A stretch of 64,000 nt of DNA from contig NZ_CP047650.1 of assembly GCF_009906855.1 (NCBI RefSeq), positions 5,146,001-5,210,000 on the forward strand, written 5' to 3'. Shown here in pieces: positions 40,742-49,064 of the stretch; positions within the stretch are counted from its first letter, which is position 1; each line of letters begins with the position of its first letter. The stretch comes from Xylophilus rhododendri (GTDB lineage: Bacteria; Pseudomonadota; Gammaproteobacteria; Burkholderiales; Burkholderiaceae_C). The notes under the pieces are model-generated. The model did no database searches and was not told the origin of the DNA. It saw only the letters and a list, made by a program, of their open reading frames with translations. The position numbers and the translations under genes were made by a program.

Positions 40742-40766
40742 AAGCCGGCGATGAGCCGGCTTTTTT
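40742..40766 (+). terminator. Rho-independent terminator after the purA operon
   Basis: Perfect 8-bp stem AAGCCGGC (40742-40749) and GCCGGCTT (40755-40762), five-base loop, and a six-T run (40761-40766). A smaller GGAGC/GCTCC hairpin lies just upstream at 40718-40731. This ends the hisZ-purA-phosphoribosyltransferase unit and could also insulate it from the convergent ATPase gene. Confidence 0.88.
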
Positions 40767-40821
40767 CATGGTCCCGCCAGAAGCAGGGCAGGGCGCGCGG
40801 CCCCGTGTGCGACCTTATCGG

Positions 40822-41643
40822 TCAGACGGTACTGCGGCGCAGCACCACCTCGTCGAGCTTGTTGGCCAGCTGACCGATGGCCAGCGCAGCCGGGGAGCCG
40901 GGCGTGTTGACCAGCAGCAGCTGCCGGCGCATCACGCCGTCGCGCACGGCAGGATCGGCCGGGATGTCGCCCAGGTGCAGCAGCCGGATCGGACGGCCCG
41001 CGCCGGGCACCACGAAACGGTCGATCACCTGCTGCAGCTGGCCGGTGATGGCGCGGCCATCGCCGGCGCGTGCCGTCTGGTTGACGATCATGCGGATCTG
41101 GGTGCGCTTCTGCTGCATCGCCAGCACCTTGACCGCGGCATAGGCGTCGGTCAGCGAGGTCGGCTCGGGCGTCGCCACCAGCAGCACTTCGGATGCCAGC
41201 GACACGGCGAACAGCACCACGTCCGAGATGCCGGCGCCGGTGTCCAGGATGACCACGTCGTAGCGCGGCATGATGCTGTGCAGCACCTGCAGGAATTCGT
41301 TGCGCACCTCGGGCGTGAGCCGCGAATACTCGACCATGCCCGAGCCGGCCAGCAGCACCGAGAAGCCGCCGGGCGCGGCGATGATGGCCTGATCCAGCTG
41401 GGCGCGGCCGGTGAAGACGTCGTGCAGCGTGATCTTGGGGTGCAGGTTCAGCACCACGTCGAGGTTGGCCAGGCCCAGGTCGGCATCGAGCACGAGCACG
41501 CGGTGGCCGCGCTTGGCCAGCGCCGCGGCCAGGTTGGCAGACACGAAGGTCTTGCCCACGCCACCCTTGCCGCTGGTCACGGCGAGCACCTTGGCCGATG
41601 GGCCTGAGGGGCGGGGGATGGAAGGGGTCGGCGCTTCGCTCAT
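40822..41643 (-). CDS. MinD/ParA-family ATPase (FlhG/FleN-like)
   Basis: A 273-residue deviant Walker ATPase. P-loop KGGVGKTFVSANLAAAL is near residues 26-42, followed by VLVLDADLGLANLDVVL and VILDTGAGISDVVLFAV. The pattern LGLANLDVVLNLHPKITLHDV is closest to the FlhG/FleN branch, which controls flagellar number and placement, rather than MinD, whose amphipathic C-terminal helix is not apparent here. No flagellar gene is near. It lies 12 bp downstream of the diguanylate cyclase gene on the same strand. Confidence 0.85.
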   Translation of the reverse strand: MSEAPTPSIPRPSGPSAKVLAVTSGKGGVGKTFVSANLAAALAKRGHRVLVLDADLGLANLDVVLNLHPKITLHDVFTGRAQLDQAIIAAPGGFSVLLAGSGMVEYSRLTPEVRNEFLQVLHSIMPRYDVVILDTGAGISDVVLFAVSLASEVLLVATPEPTSLTDAYAAVKVLAMQQKRTQIRMIVNQTARAGDGRAITGQLQQVIDRFVVPGAGRPIRLLHLGDIPADPAVRDGVMRRQLLLVNTPGSPAALAIGQLANKLDEVVLRRSTV

Positions 41644-41655
41644 TCTTTTATGCTT

Positions 41656-42477
41656 TCAGACAGCGCTAGCGGATGCATCATCGGGAGAGGCAGGTGCCTC
41701 CATCTCAGTATCGGCAGGACCCAGACCAAACAAAAGGCTTTTCTCTTCCGCGGTGACCGTGCTGTCGGCCTGGTCCTCGACGCAGACGCGGTTGCGTCCC
41801 AGGGACTTGGCACGGTAGAGCTCATGGTCGGCGCGTTCGATCCACAGGGCCGCGGTCGAGCGGATCCAGGGCATCGCGAACGCGCCGCCGATGCTGACCG
41901 TGATGGACAGCTCGACGCCGCTGGCGATCTGGATCGGCTCGGCCTCGATGGCCTCGCGGATGCGTTCGGCCACGACCTGGCCGAAGGCGGCCGACTGGCA
42001 GCCGGGAAGAACAATGGCGAATTCCTCGCCGCCGTAACGGGCCAGCACGTCCATGGGGCGCACGCAGGCGGTGAGGGTGCGGGCCACGGTCTGCAACACA
42101 TGGTCGCCGACGAGGTGGCCGTAGGAATCGTTGACCGCCTTGAAGCGGTCGATGTCGAGCATCAGCAGCAGGGCCGACTCGCCCGAGCGGGCCACACGAT
42201 CGATTTCGCGGTCCACGGCCGCGCGGAACTGGCGGCGGTTGGCCAGGCCGGTGAGGGGATCGCGCAGGGACAGAGAGCACAGGCCGTCGATGATGTCCTG
42301 CAGGTAACGCGCAGGCGACTCTGTGGAGATCGTCGTGATGTCGCCTTCACCGGGCTCGACGAGCGCGAGCGCTGTTTCCAGGCGAAGGTCGCGCAGATCG
42401 ACGAGGGTGGAGGACTCCGGCTTGTGCACGTTGGCGTGGGGGCGTGAATCGATCGATGTTACCAGTAAGCCGTTCAA
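41656..42477 (-). CDS. GGDEF diguanylate cyclase
   Basis: Makes cyclic di-GMP from two GTP. It is at most 273 residues from TTG 42477; GTG 42429 is another start, and a TATAGT at 42477-42482 (minus strand) suggests transcription may begin close to here. An unassigned N-terminal region of about 75-80 residues precedes the GGDEF domain (DPLTGLANRRQFR). The active site is GGEEF and the inhibitory I-site RPMD sits five residues before it, so product feedback is likely. No membrane segment. Residues after about 245 are acidic and Ala-rich. Confidence 0.93.
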   Translation of the reverse strand: MNGLLVTSIDSRPHANVHKPESSTLVDLRDLRLETALALVEPGEGDITTISTESPARYLQDIIDGLCSLSLRDPLTGLANRRQFRAAVDREIDRVARSGESALLLMLDIDRFKAVNDSYGHLVGDHVLQTVARTLTACVRPMDVLARYGGEEFAIVLPGCQSAAFGQVVAERIREAIEAEPIQIASGVELSITVSIGGAFAMPWIRSTAALWIERADHELYRAKSLGRNRVCVEDQADSTVTAEEKSLLFGLGPADTEMEAPASPDDASASAV

Positions 42478-42569
42478 CTATAACGGCTTGCGCTTACATG
42501 CCGGTAGTCTGGATGAAACGATTTCGTCTTTTTACCGCGAATTCAATAAGTGCCGGGACAATCAAATCT

Positions 42570-42598
42570 TTGACAATGTTTGCCTAAACAAATAATAT
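42570..42598 (+). promoter_or_regulatory. marR-efflux operon promoter
   Basis: A perfect -35 TTGACA (42570-42575) and a -10 TAATAT (42593-42598) with 17-bp spacing. The predicted start point, about seven bases after the -10, falls on or next to the marR ATG at 42605. Confidence 0.7.
42577..42590. promoter_or_regulatory. Putative MarR operator
   Basis: Inverted repeat TGTTT (42577-42581) and AAACA (42586-42590) around a four-base centre, lying between the -35 and -10. MarR proteins bind palindromes placed this way and repress their own operon. The arms are short, so this is a moderate call. Confidence 0.5.
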
Positions 42599-42604
42599 CG
42601 CGGC

Positions 42605-43162
42605 ATGAACGATGAATCACTGCCGTCCGCCGCGGCCCGCCCGCAAGTCCCGGTGTTCTGCCAGGTCGGTTCCGCCGAGGACACGGTGGGCTACCGCATG
42701 CGCCGCATCGTGAACCTGCTGGCCGGCGAGATCGAACGCCGCATGGAGCCGCTGGGCCTGACCGACGCCCAGTGGAAGCCGCTGCTGCGCATGTTCGCCT
42801 CCGGCGACACCACCGTGGCCACGCTGGCCCGCGGCTGCCACCTGGATGCCGGCGCGATGACCCGGCTGCTCGACCGGCTGGAGGCCAAGAACCTGTGCCG
42901 CCGCATCCGTTCGGTCGAGGACCGCCGCGTGGTGAACCTCGAACTGACGGACGAGGGCAGGGTGGCGGCGCGCCAGATTCCGGATGTGGTGGCCGAGGTG
43001 CAGGCGGTGGCCGCCGCCGGCTTCAGCCAGCAGGAGTTCGACCAGCTCAAGGAATACCTCGAGCGCATCCTGACCAACGTCCTGCCGTTCGGCGGCGATG
43101 CTGACGCGTCGGCGCAGCGTTCATCGGCATCCGTATCTGCTTCCGAGGGGTCCAAGAAATGA
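42605..43162 (+). CDS. MarR-family transcriptional regulator
   Basis: A 185-residue winged-helix repressor. Recognition region is TVATLARGCHLDAGAMTRLLDRLEAKNL and the wing RRIRSVEDRRVVNLELTDEG. It starts at ATG 42605, with no ribosome-binding site upstream. The end overlaps the NodT gene as ATGA. As the first gene of a four-gene efflux operon, it probably represses the operon and is released by a phenolic or drug ligand, as EmrR-type regulators are. The extended Ser/Ala-rich C-terminus is unusual. Confidence 0.92.
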   Translation: MNDESLPSAAARPQVPVFCQVGSAEDTVGYRMRRIVNLLAGEIERRMEPLGLTDAQWKPLLRMFASGDTTVATLARGCHLDAGAMTRLLDRLEAKNLCRRIRSVEDRRVVNLELTDEGRVAARQIPDVVAEVQAVAAAGFSQQEFDQLKEYLERILTNVLPFGGDADASAQRSSASVSASEGSKK

Positions 43163-44646
43163 CAAACAACGACAAGAAATCTTCCGCCGGCGGCGTGGTG
43201 CTGTATCTCGGCACGCTGGTGATCGCGCTGGGCCTGACCGCCTGCGCCAATATGTCCGGCATCGCGCCGCAGGCGCAGTTGCGCGAAGGCGTGTCGCTGG
43301 GCCTGCCTTCGGCGGCGACCGGCACGCCCGATCTCTTCGCCGACGGCGCCATGGCGGCCGACTGGTGGCGCGGCTTCGGCGATGAGCGCCTGGACGACCT
43401 GGTCAGCCAGGCCGTCGCCGACAGCCCCACGTTGAAATCGGCCGAAGCCCGCCTGCAGCGCGCCCAGGCCGCCGCCGACGTCACCCGCTCCAACGACGGC
43501 CCGCAGCTCAACGGCAGCGTGGACGCCACCCGCCAGCACTTCAGCGCCAACGGCATCTATCCCGCACCGCTGGGCGGCAGCACCTTCAACCTGGGCACGG
43601 TGCGCCTGTCCGGCAGCTACGAGCTGGACTTCTTCGGCAAGAACCGCGCGGCGCTGGAATCGGCGCTCGGCACCGCCAACGCCGCCGCGGCCGATGCCCA
43701 GGCCGCCCGCCTGCTCCTGGCCTGCAACGTGGCGCGCAACTACTTCCAGCTGGCGCGCCTGCAGGCGCAGCTCGAAGTGGCCCAGCGCACCCTGGCGCAG
43801 CGCCAGGAAACCCTGGGCCTGGTGCGCGACCGCGTCACCGCCGGCCTCGACACCCGCCTGGAAGAGCGCCAGAGCCAGGCCGGCATTCCCGAAGCCCGCC
43901 AGCAGATCGAATCCCTGCACGAGCAGATCGCCATCACCCGCAACGCCATCGGCGCCCTGGTCGGCCAGCCGCGCGGCATGCAGGAGCTCGAAGCCCTGCC
44001 GCTGGCCAGCTACGAAGGCGTCAAGCTGCCGGCCACGCTGCCCGCCGACCTGCTGGGCCGCCGCCCCGACGTGGCCGCCGCCCGTTGGCGAGTCGAGTCC
44101 GCCGCCAAGAGCATCGACGTGGCCAAGACCGAGTTCTATCCCAACATCAACCTGACCGCCTTCGTGGGCCTGAACAGCCTGGGTTTCGACAACCTGGCCC
44201 AGGGCTCCAGCCGCGAATGGGGCGTGGGCCCGGCGATCCGCCTGCCGATCTTCGATTCCGGCCGCCTGCGCGCCAACCTGCGCGGCCGCACGGCCGACTA
44301 CGACGCCGCCGTCGAAAGCTACAACGGCACCGTGATCGACGCGGTCCATGACGCCGCTGACCAGGTCGCCTCCGCCAAATCCATCGTGCTGCAGCAGAAC
44401 CAGCAGCGCGATGCCCAGGAGGCCGCCGAATCGGCCTACGACATCGCCCGCCAGCGCTACCGCGCGGGCCTGGGCACCTACCTCAACGTGCTCACCGCCG
44501 AGAACTCGGTGCTGGCCCAGCGCCGCCTGGCGGTGGACCTGGCCGCGCGCCGGCTCGACACCCAGGTCAACCTCATCCGTGCCCTCGGCGGCGGCTACAC
44601 CGGCGAGACCACCGTGGCCGCCGTCACGCCGGCCGCGCAGCGCTGA
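43159..44646 (+). CDS. NodT-type outer membrane efflux lipoprotein
   Basis: TolC-like outer membrane channel of a tripartite pump. It has 495 residues with a lipoprotein signal ending LTAC at Cys29. Two repeats of the outer-membrane efflux domain cover about 85-270 and 295-480 (DDLVSQAVADSPTLKSAEARLQRA, ARNYFQLARLQAQLEVAQRTL, PADLLGRRPDVAAARWRVE). Overlaps the marR stop. Partners are the downstream adaptor and transporter. Confidence 0.93.
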   Translation: MTNNDKKSSAGGVVLYLGTLVIALGLTACANMSGIAPQAQLREGVSLGLPSAATGTPDLFADGAMAADWWRGFGDERLDDLVSQAVADSPTLKSAEARLQRAQAAADVTRSNDGPQLNGSVDATRQHFSANGIYPAPLGGSTFNLGTVRLSGSYELDFFGKNRAALESALGTANAAAADAQAARLLLACNVARNYFQLARLQAQLEVAQRTLAQRQETLGLVRDRVTAGLDTRLEERQSQAGIPEARQQIESLHEQIAITRNAIGALVGQPRGMQELEALPLASYEGVKLPATLPADLLGRRPDVAAARWRVESAAKSIDVAKTEFYPNINLTAFVGLNSLGFDNLAQGSSREWGVGPAIRLPIFDSGRLRANLRGRTADYDAAVESYNGTVIDAVHDAADQVASAKSIVLQQNQQRDAQEAAESAYDIARQRYRAGLGTYLNVLTAENSVLAQRRLAVDLAARRLDTQVNLIRALGGGYTGETTVAAVTPAAQR

Positions 44647-44702
44647 GCCGCAGCTCGTCCCCCATTTCCGATCTCTCTCGAACCCGTCCGCTGGAGTCTT
44701 CC

Positions 44703-46022
44703 ATGAACGCACCGCAAACCTCTCCGGCCGCCGCGCCCGCCGCCGAAGCCGGCAATCCCAAGCGCCGCAAGGCCCTGACCGCGCTGGCCGCCGTCGTCGT
44801 CATCGCCGGCCTCGGCTGGGGCGCCTACGAATGGATGGTCGCCAGCCACTACGAAGGCACCGACAACGCTTACGTGCAGGGCAACGTCATCCAGATCACC
44901 CCGCAGATCGGCGGCACCGTCATGGCCATCATGGCCGACGACACCGACTTCGTGAAAGCCGGCCAGCCCCTGGTCAAGCTCGATCCCGCCGACGTCCGTG
45001 TGGCCTACGAGCAGGCCGAGGCCAACCTCGGCCAGGCCGTGCGCCAGGTGCGCACGCTCTACGCCAACAATGGCCAGTTCCAGGCGCAGATCGCGCTGCG
45101 CCAGGCCGATGTGTCCAAGGCCAACAACGACATCGCCCGCGCCAACGACGACCTGAACCGCCGCCTCTCGCTCAACGGCAACGGCGCCGTCTCGAAGGAA
45201 GAGCTGGACCACGCCCGCGCCGTGCTCGACACCGCCAAGACCCAGCTCGCCGCCGCCCAGGCCGCGGTCAACGCGGCCAAGGAGCAACTGGTCAGCAACC
45301 AGTCGCTGACCGAGGGCACCAGCGTCGAGCAGCATCCCATGGTGCAGGCCGCCGCCGGCAAGCTGCGCGAGGCCTACCTGGCCACCCAGCGCGCCGCGTT
45401 GCCCGCGCCGGTGGACGGCTACGTCGCCAAGCGCACCGTGCAGCTGGGCCAGCGCGTGACCGCCGGCACGCCGATGATGTCCGTCGTGCCACTCAACCAG
45501 CTCTGGGTCGATGCCAACTTCAAGGAAGTGCAGCTGCGCAACATCCGCATCGGCCAGCCGGTCACGCTGACCGCCGACCTGTACGGCAAGAAGGTCGACT
45601 ACCACGGCAAGGTCGCGGGCCTGGGCGTGGGCACCGGCGCGGCCTTCGCGCTGCTGCCGGCGCAGAACGCCACCGGCAACTGGATCAAGGTGGTGCAGCG
45701 GGTGCCGGTGCGCATCGCGCTCGATCCCCAGGAGCTCACCCAGAACCCGCTGCGCGTGGGCCTGTCGATGGACGTGGAAGTCGACATCACCAGCCAGGAC
45801 GGCCGCATGCTCGCCGATGCGCCGCGCGACGCCGCCGTCACCCAGACCAGCGTCTACCACTCGCAGGACGAGGGCGCGGATGCCGAAGTGGCGCGTGTGA
45901 TCTCCGCCAACGGCGGCTCGCCGGCCAAGCTGGCCGCCGCCAAGGCCGCATCCGCTGCGGGCAAACCGCTAGCCCGTGCCGCCGCGCCGCAGAAGCTGGC
46001 CCTGGCCGCCGTGGCCCATTAA
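44703..46022 (+). CDS. EmrA-type membrane fusion adaptor
   Basis: Periplasmic adaptor joining the transporter to the NodT channel. It has 439 residues. One N-terminal membrane anchor (about 24-44, ALAAVVVIAGLGWGAYEWM) is followed by a biotinyl-lipoyl-like domain (TDNAYVQGNVIQITPQIGG), a long coiled-coil hairpin (about 100-215), and a beta barrel (APVDGYVAKRTVQLGQRV). The tail is Ala/Lys-rich. Starts 56 bp after the NodT gene. Confidence 0.93.
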   Translation: MNAPQTSPAAAPAAEAGNPKRRKALTALAAVVVIAGLGWGAYEWMVASHYEGTDNAYVQGNVIQITPQIGGTVMAIMADDTDFVKAGQPLVKLDPADVRVAYEQAEANLGQAVRQVRTLYANNGQFQAQIALRQADVSKANNDIARANDDLNRRLSLNGNGAVSKEELDHARAVLDTAKTQLAAAQAAVNAAKEQLVSNQSLTEGTSVEQHPMVQAAAGKLREAYLATQRAALPAPVDGYVAKRTVQLGQRVTAGTPMMSVVPLNQLWVDANFKEVQLRNIRIGQPVTLTADLYGKKVDYHGKVAGLGVGTGAAFALLPAQNATGNWIKVVQRVPVRIALDPQELTQNPLRVGLSMDVEVDITSQDGRMLADAPRDAAVTQTSVYHSQDEGADAEVARVISANGGSPAKLAAAKAASAAGKPLARAAAPQKLALAAVAH

Positions 46023-46050
46023 CAGCAGCGCACAGCGCAAGGCAGTCACC

Positions 46051-47619
46051 ATGGCATCTCCTTCCGGTCCGGCATTGCCGCATCCACCGCTGGAAGGCAC
46101 CGCGCGCATCTGGGGCACCGTCGCCCTGTCCGCCGCGACCTTCATGAACGTGCTCGACACGTCGATCGCCAACGTGTCGCTGCCGTCCATCGCCGGCGAC
46201 CTGGGCGTCAGTTCCAACCAGGGCACCTGGGTCATCACCAGCTTCGCCGTGGCCAACGCCATCGCCGTGCCGCTCACCGGCTGGCTGTCGCAGCGCTTCG
46301 GCCAGGTGCGGCTGTTCATGACCAGCGTGATGCTGTTCGTGATCACCTCCTGGCTCTGCGGCCTGGCGCCCAACATGACGGTGCTGATCGCCGCGCGGGC
46401 GCTGCAGGGCTTCGTCGCCGGGCCGATGATCCCGCTGTCGCAGGCGCTGCTGCTGTCGAGCTATCCCAAGGCCCTGGCCGGGCTGGCCATGGCCATGTGG
46501 GCGATGACGACGCTGGTCGCGCCGGTGATGGGGCCGCTGCTCGGCGGCTGGATCACCGACAACATCTCCTGGCCCTGGATCTTCTACATCAACATCCCGG
46601 TGGGCTTTCTGGCCACCTCCATCGTCTGGAGCATCTTCCGAAAGCGCGAGAGCCCCACCAAGAGCCTGCCGATCGACTCGGTCGGCCTGGCGCTGCTGGT
46701 GGTATGGGTGTCGTCCATGCAGGTGATGCTGGACCTGGGCAAGGAGCACGACTGGTTCAACTCCGGCATGGTGCAGGCGCTGGCCGTGATCGCCGTCATC
46801 GGATTCCTGGCCTTCGTCGCCTGGGAGCTGACCGAGAAGCATCCGGTGGTCGACCTGTCGCTGTTCCAGAACCGCAACTTCTGGGCGGGCGCGGTCGCCA
46901 TGTCGGTGGGCTACGGCCTGTTCTTCGGCAACGTGGTGCTGCTGCCGCTGTGGCTGCAGCAGTACATGGGCTACACCGCCACCGACGCCGGCATGGTGAT
47001 GGCGCCGGTCGGGCTGCTGGCCATCGTGCTCTCGCCCTGGGTGGGCAAGAACGTCAGCAAGCACGACCCGCGGCGCTTCGCCACCATCGCCTTCCTGGTG
47101 TTCGCGCTGGTGCTGTGGATGCGGTCCAACTTCAACACCCAGGCGAGCTTCGGCACCATCCTGATCCCGACCCTGGTGCAGGGCGTGGCCATGGCCTTCT
47201 TCTTCATCCCGCTGGTGACCATCACCCTGTCGGAGATGACGCCGGAGCGTATTCCCGCCGCCTCGGGCCTGTCGAACTTCATCCGGATCACCGCCGGCGC
47301 CATCGGCACCTCGGTGGCCACCACCGTCTGGGAGAACCGGGCGACGCTGCACCATGCGCAGCTGGCCGAATCGATCAACCAGGGCAACGCCACCGCCACC
47401 GGCATCCTCAGCGGCCTGTCGACCAGCGGGATGGACAGCCAGCAGGCACTGGCCCAGGTCAACCGGCTGATCGACCAGCAGGCCTTCATGCTGGCGGCCA
47501 ACGATGTGTTTTATGCCTCGGCGGCGATGTTCCTGCTGCTCATCCCGCTGATCTGGCTGGCGCATGCGCCGAAGAAGGGCGACGCGGGCGCGTCCGACGC
47601 CGCGGCGGGCGCGCACTAG
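46051..47619 (+). CDS. EmrB-type DHA2 multidrug transporter
   Basis: Proton-driven drug exporter of the major facilitator superfamily, 14-helix DHA2 group. It has 522 residues from ATG 46051. Family signatures are VLDTSIANVSLPSIAGDLG in helix 1 and the run AGLAMAMWAMTTLVAPVMGP followed by GGWITDNISWPWIFYINIP. It completes the MarR-NodT-EmrA-EmrB operon and is followed by a strong terminator. Substrates cannot be predicted from sequence. Confidence 0.95.
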   Translation: MASPSGPALPHPPLEGTARIWGTVALSAATFMNVLDTSIANVSLPSIAGDLGVSSNQGTWVITSFAVANAIAVPLTGWLSQRFGQVRLFMTSVMLFVITSWLCGLAPNMTVLIAARALQGFVAGPMIPLSQALLLSSYPKALAGLAMAMWAMTTLVAPVMGPLLGGWITDNISWPWIFYINIPVGFLATSIVWSIFRKRESPTKSLPIDSVGLALLVVWVSSMQVMLDLGKEHDWFNSGMVQALAVIAVIGFLAFVAWELTEKHPVVDLSLFQNRNFWAGAVAMSVGYGLFFGNVVLLPLWLQQYMGYTATDAGMVMAPVGLLAIVLSPWVGKNVSKHDPRRFATIAFLVFALVLWMRSNFNTQASFGTILIPTLVQGVAMAFFFIPLVTITLSEMTPERIPAASGLSNFIRITAGAIGTSVATTVWENRATLHHAQLAESINQGNATATGILSGLSTSGMDSQQALAQVNRLIDQQAFMLAANDVFYASAAMFLLLIPLIWLAHAPKKGDAGASDAAAGAH

Positions 47620-47643
47620 CCAGCGCTTGCGACTTCCTCCACG

Positions 47644-47673
47644 AAAGCCGGCCCCGCGCCGGCTTTTGCTTTT
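47644..47673 (+). terminator. Rho-independent terminator after the efflux operon
   Basis: Perfect 9-bp stem AAAGCCGGC (47644-47652) and GCCGGCTTT (47658-47666), five-base loop, followed by TTTTGCTTTT in which the T-run is broken once. The core stem is the same as that of the terminator at 40742. Confidence 0.88.
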
Positions 47674-47788
47674 GGCCGGTGGCGCGAAGTTTGCGGCGGC
47701 TACGCCACGAATCCGCTTTGTGCCTGCACTCTGCGGAACTTTGGCAATTTTTGTTACCTAAAATGACTTAAGTGACATTAATGGCAAT
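47674..47788 (+). promoter_or_regulatory. Upstream region of the minor-pilin operon
   Basis: The AT-rich end of the gap 47620-47788. TAAAAT at 47759-47764 may be a -10 and TTGGCA at 47741-47746 may be a -35, but the 12-bp spacing is too short for them to work together. ACTTAAGT (47766-47773) is an 8-bp palindrome framed by AATG and CATT. The fimT ATG at 47789 has no clear ribosome-binding site. Confidence 0.35.
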
Positions 47789-48427
47789 ATGAAGCAAACG
47801 CGGGCAGCGATTCCGGCACTCCGCCGGTACCAGGGCTTCACCCTGGTCGAGTTGATGGTGACGCTGGCGATCGTGGTGATCCTGGGCCTGCTGGCCGCGC
47901 CGTCGCTGCAGGGCTTGACGGCGAAGATCCGCCTGACGGGCGTGGGCAGCCAGTTCACCGGCAATCTGCTGCGGGCGCGCAGCGAGGCGGTCAGCCGCAA
48001 TGCCTGCACGGTGATGTGCCTGAGCACGACCACGGGCGACACCATCACCTCCGACGCCAACGGCGTGACCGGCGGCCCCTCCTGCGCCAACACCGGCACC
48101 AACTGGCAGCAGGGCTGGATCGTCTTCTACCAGGAGAGCTGTTCCTTCGGCGGCGATACCAGCGCGATCCGGCCGGCGCAGCCCGCGGATTACATCGCCA
48201 TCCAGCCGCCGATCGCCGCCGACTACCGGCTCGATGCCCAGGGCACCGGCGACGCATTCCGATTCTCCTTCGATGGCACCGGCCGTCCGCCGCAGGGTTC
48301 GGCGATCAGGCAGTTCAACCTGAACTACCAGAACACCACCAGCGCCTACACCCAGCAATACGGCTACAACATCTGCGTCGATGCCCTGGGCCGCACCCGC
48401 ACCATCGCCTGGAACCTGAGCTGCTGA
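47789..48427 (+). CDS. fimT: FimT/GspH-family minor pilin
   Basis: A pilin-like protein of 212 residues. The prepilin site is G16/F17, with Glu at mature position 5 (YQGFTLVELMVTLAIVVIL). The globular GspH/FimT domain follows. Near the C-terminus lies GRTR (residues 201-204) ahead of the last residues TIAWNLSC. In studied FimT proteins a GRxR motif in this position binds DNA during natural transformation. First gene of the minor-pilin operon. GspH/FimU is the alternative name, and I cannot rule it out by eye. Confidence 0.87.
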   Translation: MKQTRAAIPALRRYQGFTLVELMVTLAIVVILGLLAAPSLQGLTAKIRLTGVGSQFTGNLLRARSEAVSRNACTVMCLSTTTGDTITSDANGVTGGPSCANTGTNWQQGWIVFYQESCSFGGDTSAIRPAQPADYIAIQPPIAADYRLDAQGTGDAFRFSFDGTGRPPQGSAIRQFNLNYQNTTSAYTQQYGYNICVDALGRTRTIAWNLSC

Positions 48428-48437
48428 GGCCACACCC

Positions 48438-49064
48438 ATGCAACGACCCAAACAACGCGGCATGACCCTGCTCGAAGTGCTGATCGCCATGCTGGTCATG
48501 TCGGTCGGCATGCTGGGCATCGCCGGCCTGCAGGCGGCGGTCAACAAGTACCAGACCGGCAGCCGGGTGCGCGGCAAGATGGCGCCGCTGCTGTCGGACA
48601 TCGCCGAGCGTGTGCGCATGAATCCCACGCAGGCGGGGGACAACGTGATCACCGGCGTCGCCAGCACTTCGGCCTACGGCCTGTCGACCAGCTGGAGCGA
48701 CCAGATCACCGATCCGTCCGCGCCGAGCAAGAACTGCGAGACCGGCACCGTCACCTGCTCAGCCGCCGAACGCGCCGCCTACGACATGGCGATCTGGCGC
48801 CAGCGGGTGCGAGCCGCCATGCCCACCGGCTCGGCCCTGCTGTCGGGCAACCGCGCCACCGGTTTCCAGGTCACCTTCATGTGGATGGACAAGGACCAGA
48901 CCGACAAGGGCGGCGCCAGCACCAGCACGCTGGCCAGCGCCGCCACCTGCAGCACCGCCGCCGAAACCGCCAACAGCAACCGCCTGAGCCAGCAGAACTG
49001 CTGCCCCGCCGCGGCGAGCGCACCGGCGGGCGTGCGCTGCACCAACTTCACCTTCGTACCATGA
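48438..49064 (+). CDS. pilV: Minor pilin PilV
   Basis: A 208-residue type IV pilin-like protein with prepilin cleavage after Gly8 (KQRGMTLLEVLIAMLVMSVG) and Glu at position 5 of the mature chain. It is Ser/Thr/Ala-rich with several cysteines in the C-terminal half. Starts 10 bp after fimT; its stop overlaps pilW as ATGA. In the family, PilV with PilW and PilX forms the priming complex for the pilus tip with PilY1. Confidence 0.9.
   Translation: MQRPKQRGMTLLEVLIAMLVMSVGMLGIAGLQAAVNKYQTGSRVRGKMAPLLSDIAERVRMNPTQAGDNVITGVASTSAYGLSTSWSDQITDPSAPSKNCETGTVTCSAAERAAYDMAIWRQRVRAAMPTGSALLSGNRATGFQVTFMWMDKDQTDKGGASTSTLASAATCSTAAETANSNRLSQQNCCPAAASAPAGVRCTNFTFVP

Noticed and set aside
47736..47757. Sigma-54 promoter upstream of fimT (TGGCA with a following TTG-like box)
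   Set aside because: The -12 GC is absent at the required distance from the -24 GG, so the match fails on the key bases.
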